DNA of 64,000 bases from Corbicula japonica. Lineage: Eukaryota; Mollusca; Bivalvia; Venerida; Cyrenidae. The stretch lies in assembly GCA_038501625.1 (NCBI GenBank), contig JAZAYU010000003.1, positions 306,001 to 370,000 on the forward strand, in the 5' to 3' direction. Below are positions 56,025-64,000 of the stretch, in pieces. Within the stretch, counting starts at the first letter, position 1; each line of letters begins with the position of its first letter. The position numbers and the translations under genes are program-made. The notes under the pieces are model-generated. The model was not told the origin of the DNA. It worked only from the letters and a program-made list of their open reading frames with translations, and made no database searches.

Positions 56025-57010
56025 AACGATGAGGTTATGTACGCGATGCCGAAACCGGCAACGTAACTTTGAGATATGTACGCGATACCGAAACCGGCAA
56101 CGTAGCAATGAGATATGTACAAACCGGCAAACGAAACGATGAGATTTGTATGCGATGTCGGAACCGGCAAACGAAACGATGAGATATGTACGCGATGCCG
56201 AAACCGGCAGACGTATCGATGAGATATGTACGCGATGCTGGAACCGGCAACGAAACGATGAGATATGTACGGGATGCCGGAACCAGAAAACGAAACGATG
56301 AGATATGTATGCGATGCCGAAACCAGCAGACGTAACGATGAGATATGAACGTTATGCCGAAACCGGTAAAGTAACGATGAGATAAAGACGCGATGCCGAA
56401 ACCGGTAAACGATTAGATATGTACGCGATGCCGAAACCGGCAACGTAGCGATGAGATATGAACGCGATGCCGAAACCGGCAACGTAGCGATGAGATATGA
56501 ACGCGATACCGAAACCGGTAAAGCAACGATGAGATATGTACGCGATTGCGAAACCGGAAAGGTAGCGATGAGATATGTACGCTATGCCGAAACCGGCAAC
56601 GTAACTATGAGATATGTACGCGATGCCGATTGTTTGTTTGTTTGTTTGTTTGGGGTTTAACGCCTGGTTTCAACACCTTTCTGGTTATATCCCGGCGGTC
56701 AGTCCACCTAACCGGTGTTCCTGGGTCTCTAACCAGTACTAACCAATTTCTCCGCAAGCGACTGACTGCTTCCTCACTTGAATCAGAGGTGAGTGACAAA
56801 CGACTCTCAGACGCAATGTCCGAGTTCAATTGTCACGGAGAAATTTTTCCCGCCTCGGCTGGGGATCGAACTCACGACCCCTGGATTGACAGTCCGATGC
56901 TCTATCCACTGAGCTAGCCGGGCGGGCCACGAGATGCCGAAACCGGCAACGTAACGATGAGATATGTACGAGATGCCGAAACCGACAAACGTATCAAAGA
57001 GAAATTAATG
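56025..57010. repeat. 39-bp minisatellite, interrupted by a SINE
   Basis: Unit close to gatgagatatgtacgcgatg followed by ccgaaaccggcaacgtagc. About 15 units lie before 56628 and two to three after 56930. A 39-bp period keeps frames open on both strands, so long frames here are not genes. Confidence 0.93.
56628..56930 (-). mobile_element. tRNA-derived SINE, copy 2, inside the minisatellite
   Basis: Reverse orientation. The (GTTT)n tail starts at 56630, the body is the same as at 49128, and the tRNA-like head ends at ggcgggcc. The sequence gatgccga on both sides is the likely target duplication, inside a 39-bp unit. Confidence 0.9.
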
Positions 57011-57012
57011 CG

Positions 57013-57368
57013 ATGCCGAAACCAGCAGACGTTATCCCTCAACTTAAGGCAGCATATTCACAGTTCAGGGAGGAATACTGCAATGTCTCAGAAGAGGTAA
57101 TTATTAATAGTGCCAATATGTAACGCCTATAAATGACTACAGGAGTGAATTTTCAGCAATTTTTGTACTAATCAATGGATTTTAGGACCTGTTGCGAGTG
57201 AGTTTTACTGCGCGAGTTACACTAAAAAAACTTCGGCTATAAAAATATTCACTCGTACGTTGACGGTGAAAGAACATTAAATATCACATTTTACTTTGTT
57301 TACAGGTCTCCTTAAAGTTAAGTTATACATCTCGATTTTTGAAAACAATGAAATTATTTTCGCTCTGA
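57013..57368 (+). CDS. possible two-exon small gene or gene fragment
   Basis: Exon a is 57013-57096: ATG at the edge of the 39-bp minisatellite, then PADVIPQLKAAYSQFREEY, to donor GAAGAG|GTAATT. Exon b is 57306-57368: acceptor ctttgtttacag, then VSLKLSYTSRFLKTMKLFSL and TGA. Both borders are phase 0, giving 48 residues. The sequence looks protein-like but I recognise no family. It could be an internal remnant of a larger gene or chance. Confidence 0.25.
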
Positions 57369-57382
57369 AACGTGCCAAAGCA

Positions 57383-58545
57383 CAATTACCTGGTGTCATG
57401 TGCCCAATGAATTAAATACGCGGGTTACGTGGCCCTCTTAACTAGATACGCGTATCATGTGGCCCACTGAACTAAATACGCGTGACAAAGTACCATTAAC
57501 TAATGTCACGTGGCCCACTGAATTAGATACGCGTGTCATATGACCCACGGAACTAAATACTCGTGTCATGAGGCCAGCTGAACTAAATACGAGTGACAAA
57601 GCACCATTTACTGATGTCATGTGGTCCACTGAATTAAATACGCGTGTCATGTGGCCCACTGAACTAAATAGGCGTGTCATGTGGCCCACTGTACTATACT
57701 CAACAAAAATAGAAACCTGACACTTTATATTTGGTGTATTTTCCTGGAATTAAATTTAAAGCTAATTGAATTGTGGTATGTAATACAAATTGTGCATGTT
57801 TTGAACTTAATTATGCATTTTGATATTTTTGGTGCATGAAACAAGTGATTCAGTGGTTATTTTCTTTTGGATGGTGCAAAAATATATATGATTTTGAATA
57901 TGCACCTCATACTTATTCAAAGTTACAGTGTCAGGTTTCTTTTTTTGTTGAGAATAAATAGGCGTGTCATGTGGCCCACTGAACCTAATACGCGTGACAA
58001 AGCACCTTAAACTGGTGTCATGTGGCCCATTGAACTAAATACGCGTGTCACAGCACCTTAAACTGGTGTCATGTGGCCCACTGAACCTTATACGCGTGTC
58101 AAAGCACCTTAAACTGGTGTCATGTGGTCCAATGAACTAAATACTCGTGACAAAGCACCTTAAACTGGTGTCATGTGGTCCACTGAACTAAATACGCGTA
58201 TCAAAGCACCTTAAACTGGTGTCATGTGGCCCACTGAACCTTATACGCGTGTCAAAGCACCTTAAACTGGTGTCATGTGGTCCACTGAACTAAATACGCG
58301 TGACAAAGCACCTTAAACTGGTGTCATGTGGCCCGCTGAACTAAATACGCGTGTCGCAGCACCTTAAACTGGCGTCATGCGGCCCACTGAACTAAATACG
58401 CAAAGCATCTTATAACTGGTATCGTGTAATATACCTGGTATGGTATAATATGACAAAGCACCTTATAACTGGTATCGTGTGGCAAACTGAGCTAAATACG
58501 CGTATCATGTGGCCCACTGAACTAAATACGAGAACGTGTGTATAA
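57383..58545. repeat. 51-bp minisatellite with shorter variant units, interrupted by a MITE
   Basis: The main unit joins gtgtcatgtggcccactgaa, ctaaatacgcgtgtcaaagc and accttaaactg; spacing 51 bases (for example 58021 to 58072). The left part also has units lacking the caccttaaactg segment. Confidence 0.92.
57698..57955. mobile_element. MITE inside the 51-bp minisatellite
   Basis: ctcaacaaaaatagaaacct, then gacact, faces agtgtcaggtttctttttt, then gttgag; about 26-bp inverted ends and AT-rich interior. Confidence 0.85.
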
Positions 58546-58567
58546 TTTTTAGGCGACACGTCATTCT

Positions 58568-58973
58568 TTAAAGCGGCATTACTTCAATTTAACCCGTTCT
58601 TGTATGAAATATTACATATATTTGGAACTATAGGCACAAATTTGCAGCATTAGTTCGGGCTAATTAAATTTTATTTTACTAAAATAAATTTGGTCCGCGC
58701 GACTAAAAGCGAAAGTAGGATTTCCGAAACGTCACAGAAATCGATATCGCGCATGAAGTGGTCTCGTCGTCAGTGCTAAATATAGCTTCATTATATTTAG
58801 CTTCTTAAAAGTTAGTTAACGATAATTTAACAATATCATTGAAAATCCCGTCTATAAGAAAGAATTCGATCGGACCTTTTGTGTTCTGTTAGAGAGTTCA
58901 TATATTGGAGTCTCTATGAACAAATATGATTTTTCAATAGTATATTCTTACTTAAGTTTAGGGCTGGAGCTTT
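58568..58973 (+). repeat. 0.4-kb dispersed sequence, copy 1
   Basis: About 95 percent identical by eye to 61968-62379, same orientation (aagcgg, cgcgcgactaaaagcgaaag, agaattcgatcggacctttt, then agtttagggctgg). No inverted ends and no coding frame seen. Confidence 0.9.
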
Positions 58974-59525
58974 AAGATATTTACCTATTAACGTTGGTTT
59001 TAATAATTGTAATATTATATAATTTGCAAAAGAATGACAGTAAAAAATCAAAATATTGTCACTAAGTTTACACAGACACGACTTGCTGCGAGAACGCCCA
59101 CCCAAACATTCCCCCATGAGTTGATGTAAAATCTTGTGACATGAACAGAGTATATACTTCGTCATTCCGGGTGGTGCAGATCTGCAAAGAAACAAAGTTA
59201 ACGTGTTTTTTGACAGCTATTCTTGGCGTAAATTTGTCCCGGCAGCAGTCTGGAATTTCTCCTGGCGAACTGTGATCGTGCTCCATTTACATTTTTAAGT
59301 GGTTAGCTTTTGACGTTCAATCTAAAGACAACTCACACCTGTTGAAAATATACACGCGAGCCGAATGTCTATCTATTTGGATAAACCTAAGTATGATTTT
59401 TGAAGGATCATTGTTTTCAATTTCACATTGTCCACCTAAGATAATTTTATGAGCAAACGTGAAGTTTTTAATTATAATAGTTTTGAGCGGGCATGCCTCA
59501 TCTAAGTTTGTCATATATAAATCGT

Positions 59526-59600
59526 CTATTGAAGGCCAGAAAGGGCTATCAGCAATTGAAAAAAGAAGGCTGATAGCCCTTTCTGGGTTTCAACAGACGA
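59526..59600. repeat. short perfect hairpin
   Basis: ccagaaagggctatcagc and its exact inverse are separated by about 15 bases; outer bases (cgtctattgaa/ttcaacagacg) extend the pairing. Confidence 0.85.
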
Positions 59601-59894
59601 AATATTCAAACTTGCATACTTGAACGCGAAACCCATGAAAATTAAACTGACGCGAAATAATAATTCTAAAAATCTTAAATAAATGTTCGTGTCTTGCTAC
59701 ACATGTATACCGCAGCAACAAAGGTTTGATACATCTCTGATGTACGAGACTGGTATGTGACATCGGGGCTAGTCCAGCCCGGTCTTTATTAGTTACGGAG
59801 TCTACCTACTTGCTCCAGCACGGAGTACGGAACGGTATACGGTACGTGCCGGACCTAACGATAAAGATCTCTATAGGTGTGCGCAGCACCGACC

Positions 59895-60017
59895 ATGACA
59901 GAAAACGAACGCCTCTTCAATCAAATTGTTAACCCCCCCTCCCTCTTTCTTAAGGATAAAAACAAACACACGAGACGGCGGTGGAAAGACGCAAGAATAG
60001 ATCCAAATTATGTTTGA
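59895..60017 (+). CDS. possible 40-codon small ORF
   Basis: ATG in good context (accgaccATGa), then 40 codons beginning MTENERLFNQIVNPPSLFLK and ending in a basic stretch (HTRRRWKDAR). The region is less AT-rich and apparently not repetitive. No family recognised; length alone is weak evidence. Confidence 0.15.
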   Translation: MTENERLFNQIVNPPSLFLKDKNKHTRRRWKDARIDPNYV

Positions 60018-60019
60018 GG

Positions 60020-61960
60020 CCATTCTTCAATTTAAAACGTATAGAAACGGTTAACGAACTGTTTGTGGACAATTAAACCTTGATTACTCAAGGTTTGTAT
60101 GAGACTGGGTACATTAGGCGTAATGCAGTAAAACGGACGGACAGGGCGAAAATAGTTAGGATGGATTTCAGTTATGATCATTCCGTAATTTAGCAATTCT
60201 TTTTTGCACATTCCGTAATTGCATTTTTTCTTTTGTATTTTATGATTGCAGTTTTGAGGGGTTTGTTGGCATACACTGTTTTCAGTTCGTACATATCACA
60301 ATCAAAATATCTTCATTGACCAGATTCCATGAAATTCGAATGGAAAGAGGCCTTAATGGCTGTTAGAAGGACTTTGGCCTGAACTAATAACCTTTGTTAT
60401 GACCGAGATTACCCAGATTTACACTTTGCGAAAAAGACAAGAATTCTGACTAATTTCCGTGAAAATCTGATAGAAAATGTGACTTCAATAGTGTTAACTT
60501 GGTTTTCTATTATTTAACCTAATGACCTACTTTTTTGTTATCAGATGAACCAAATCAAACTCCGGATAGAAATCACCTAAACAAACACTCGTACCAAGTC
60601 TAATGAAAATCTGATAGAAAAAATAAAGCCTTCGAAATGCTGATGTCGTGTTTCCTAAATCTGAGCTAGTGACCCCTGCTTTTGAACTAGAATATGACAA
60701 TTCAAGGCGGAACCCCGAAAGCTTGACCTAAATTATTTAGAATCATCACAGATTACTTGGGCTTCAAATAACTTCTGTGCACTGTATAATTCCGTCTTAT
60801 TTCAATGTCACTTACACTGTTTTTGCACTAAGGCGATGAAATATTTTTTTTTTAAATTCATTACATCGTTCATTAGACCAAACGGAATTTTTGTTTCGAA
60901 TACAGCTACGTTATACCAAAGATTGTTAAACCACCGAATACAGATTCCGGGGAACTGCATTCGAAAACAATCATGTCCACGAACCTCTTGATAACTATAA
61001 ACATTTTGCAAATTTTAATGGCTTATTTTACAGAACTGTCAAATATCTGAGCGATTACTCACGTGCATAAACAGAACCATGTCACGATTTTTGAACGCAC
61101 TTCTGGTGCAATGTCTGTGCGCGCATGGCAACAAGTGCGCGCATGGCAACAATTTCGCGAAAACTGATGTCTTATCTAATCGCACATCATTTTTCAGGCT
61201 GATGCTTTTTAAATAGACTGAGACAACATAAATAAATAAAAAACAGTTACATTAAAATGCTTTTGACAGATTTTTTTACATAAAGAGACCTGTTTATCAT
61301 AGAAATATTTCTAGAAATAAAATCTGTATCGCTTAATGGGGGAATATGTGTTTTTTAAATTATGCAGGCTAATTTTTCGTTCGACAGCTATTTTTCAGTG
61401 TTGTCAACTTTAAAGATAAGCTCGAAGAAAGAACTCTTTTCCGGCTGATCTGGATCTACACATATCGCACCTTACTAGTGTCTTTTTTAAAATTGGGAAC
61501 ATGACGCAAACAAAGAAGAACAGTGAAGTTTATCGGTAATTTAATTGAAATGGGGGGAAATAAAAAAATCGGAAAGAAATCATATTCAAGTTATTTTTCA
61601 GTTAAATGCTGAAAACATTAAAATTGCAGGCGTGAGCATTATTAAGAATAAATTAATTATTCTAGTCTAAAATAATATCAATTTAAAAAAATCTTTATTT
61701 AAATACTTTGAATTGAGCATTATTTTAATGCGGAAAGAGACATGTTTTCAACTGAGAATACAATTAACTTTTGCTGTTATAAACAGACTTTCCGACGGAC
61801 CTGTCTGGTAAAATGTGGGCCGGTCTGACATGTTATCAGACCGAGTTTCAGATAAAATTTGAACTGCTAATTCCTTTTCAGAATGTTTCGGTCAGACAGA
61901 TTTTTATATCTTGACTGACCAAATGTCTGACACTTTTTTTCAACTTTCGTGAAGTCTGTA
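60020..61960. other. intergenic, no gene seen
   Basis: AT-rich without clear exons. Contains pearl-like phrases (gaaaatctgatagaaaatgtgac-type segments, 60340-60700) and a short direct duplication gtgcgcgcatggcaacaa at 61118-61150. Confidence 0.4.
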
Positions 61961-61967
61961 TAAATGC

Positions 61968-62379
61968 TTAAAGCGGATTACTTCAATTTAACCCGCTCTT
62001 GTATGAAATATTACATGTATTTGGAACTGTAGGCACAAATTCGTTGCATTAGTTCTGGCTAATACAATTTTAATTAACCAAAATAAATTTGGTCCGCGCG
62101 ACTAAAAGCGAAAGTAGGATTTCCGAAACGTCACAGAAATCGAGATCGCGCATGAAGTGGTCTCTTCGTCGGTGCTAAATATAGCTCCATTATATTTAGC
62201 TTCTTAAAAGTTCGTTAACTATAATTTAACAATATCATTGAAAATTCCGTCTATAAGAAAGAATTCGATCGGACCTTTTGTGTTCTGTTAGAGAGTTTAT
62301 ATATTGGAGTCTATATGGACTAATATGATTTTTTAATAGTAAACTATATTCTTACTTAAGTTTAGGGCTGGGGCTTTAA
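61968..62379 (+). repeat. 0.4-kb dispersed sequence, copy 2
   Basis: Direct copy of 58568-58973 about 3.4 kb away, with small substitutions and a few indels. Confidence 0.9.
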
Positions 62380-63003
62380 TTCTGTGATTACCCGAACTTC
62401 AACCGTAAATCGGTTAAGACATTTACCTCTCATGTACATTTTACGTGAAAAATCATAAAATTCAAGAATCTAAATTTCAGTTTTGATGTTTTAGAAGAAA
62501 GTGTAGATCTATTACGTTATAATTACAGCATATGTCGTCGCAGCTATAAATCATATCAACCCTCTATAAGCAAAGTTTTCTTCTAAACATTAATGAGCTT
62601 ACAATAAAGATCCGGTTAGTTGGAAGAATCACGAATAATTCTAAATTCTTACAGAATACGGACAATGTTAAGTATTAATTAACCAATGTAAGCCGTCATC
62701 TTCATTTAGAGAATCTTCTTTTAAAGACCCACTCAAATTCATTTTAAATGCGACATCAAATAACATTAAGTAACTTTAGCTATGGGCCGGACACGAATGC
62801 GGGACGGACGGCCGGACAATGCGGCGACTATATGCTCCCCCGAATTTCATTTGGGGAGCATAATAGAGTTCCAGACAATTATAATTTAATACAAATACTA
62901 CTATAGGCATTCTATGCAGCTATCTTATGTAGGCAGACACTTACCAGATTTTTCCAGGATGACTGTTTCGTACACGATTGACTGCATAACACTGAACCGT
63001 TTG

Positions 63004-63165
63004 TTAACCCTTTACTAAATATATACTATTTTATCACAGATGCGAAAAGTGTTGATCCAGATCAGCCGGAACATCCGTGCCGTCTGAGGATGATATACAC
63101 TGTTTACTTTTTCTTATCAGAAATAAAAAGAAAAAGCGAACAGTGTAGATCCTGATCCACCGCTT
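63004..63165. mobile_element. Family A MITE, truncated
   Basis: TTAACCCTTTACTAAATATA, first modules and cgaacagtgtagatcctgat; then unrelated sequence. Confidence 0.75.
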
Positions 63166-63229
63166 ACTAGAATGTGGTGTACAGATGTATACAGTTTACA
63201 TATGTATTAGTAACAAATGCATCTGAAAT

Positions 63230-63412
63230 AGTGTGCGCCTGTATAGCCTCGCATACGCGTCTTGATAAGTGAAAATCTCTTTAAGTATGCGTTAAATTAG
63301 TGTGCGTATAAATTAGTATGCGTCTATATTGGCACGTGTCTGTAATGGTACGCGAATGAATTAATTTAGTATGCGTCTACATTATTATTCGTCTATATTG
63401 GTAATAACATAA
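63230..63412. repeat. degenerate short tandem repeat
   Basis: Loose copies of tagtatgcgtctatattgg, about 20-24 bases each, six to eight recognisable. Confidence 0.5.
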
Positions 63413-63854
63413 ACACTGGCGCACACTCCTTTTGCTTTAAATTTAGCATAAATAACGTATATATCAACTTACCATCCATTGAAAACTATTTCATTAATAT
63501 CTTTAATTATTATATTTCAACAAATCCACGCAATGAAAAGATCTATAATCAATTCTGTAATAATTTTAGTCACTTCCTTGTTCTTTGGTATAGTAGCTTT
63601 ATTTTTGACATTTTTCGTTAATACGTCAGTTTAACTCATTTAAAACTAACACATGTACAATTCGTTAGTCATGTACATCAAATTCCAATCGGATTACTTG
63701 GTTAAGTGATCGAGTTATTTGCCTTCAAATGAGGAAGTTATCCCGCAATTTGGGGTCCATGGTAACCAAAATTTCCCCACGGCACTTGCACTAAAGAGTA
63801 TATTTAAATAAATTTCGCATCTTTTAAACGTACTTACAGCTTAAGTTTCAAAAT

Positions 63855-64000
63855 ATTATTCCTTTCCTCCATATATACACCTTTATGGCATGGGAGAACA
63901 TTGTAGAGCAAGATTAGCCGGCACATCCGTGCCGTCCGATCAGGATCTACAATGTTCGCTTTATTATTTATTTGGCTATTTCTGACCAAAAGGTTATCAG
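63855..64000. mobile_element. Family A MITE running off the window
   Basis: cctttcctccatatatacac and gccgtccgatcaggatctac; right half beyond the end. Confidence 0.8.

Noticed and set aside
55988..56660. 164-codon minus frame and plus-strand frames in 56 kb
   Set aside because: They lie in the 39-bp minisatellite, whose period is a multiple of three, and partly in the SINE.
59068..59286. 72-codon minus-strand frame starting MEHDHSSPGEIPDCC
   Set aside because: An acceptor-like cttttgcag-type site is present inside it, but I see no matching donor, partner exon or family. Too weak to call.

Overview
This is eukaryotic, AT-rich genomic DNA, most likely from a bivalve mollusc. The evidence is long introns, dense miniature inverted-repeat elements, tRNA-derived SINEs, and arm/core-repeat/GACGGACGG elements resembling the 'pearl' class described in bivalves. 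I could run no search, so the phylum rests on recognised repeat style and protein resemblance. I see no bacterial, viral or CRISPR features.

Two protein genes are well supported, both on the minus strand. (1) Positions 3375-33089 hold a complete DHX36-type DEAH-box helicase, the G-quadruplex resolvase family. I reconstructed 26 coding exons by hand. All have GT..AG borders and consistent phases, and they sum to 3459 nt (1152 residues plus stop). The protein has a Gly/Arg-rich N-terminus, the DHX36-specific motif, Walker A (GETGCGKT), [15 protein letters not shown] and the full C-terminal HA2/OB region. (2) Positions 44496-45557 hold an ELK1/3/4-type ETS factor in one exon of 353 codons, with an N-terminal ETS domain, a MAPK docking segment and a C-terminal activation domain (FWSSLSP, FQFP). 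A phase-compatible candidate upstream exon lies at 53383-53611. Nothing suggests the two genes work in one pathway; they are neighbours in the same orientation.

Layout. 1-3374: DHX36 3' flank with MITEs and foldbacks. 3375-33091: DHX36, whose introns hold most of the repeats. 33.1-44.3 kb: intergenic DNA with a 159-bp tandem array of about 1.85 kb inside a larger element, itself interrupted by a Tigger/pogo-like MITE. 44.3-45.6 kb: ELK. 45.6-53.6 kb: foldbacks, SINE-like sequences and the candidate ELK 5' exon. 53.6-64 kb: gene-poor, with a (CT)n tract, a 39-bp minisatellite split by a SINE, a 51-bp minisatellite split by a MITE, a possible two-exon small gene, and a 0.4-kb sequence present twice.

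The strongest non-genic signals are two abundant miniature families. Family A (about 26 copies) has CCCTTT-type termini and TTAA targets, which is piggyBac-like. Family B (about 21 copies) consists of near-perfect palindromes of about 150 bp, each carrying two facing CCAAT boxes. Several copies sit within tens of bases of splice sites in DHX36 and ELK. Many nested insertions give a relative time order of the families.
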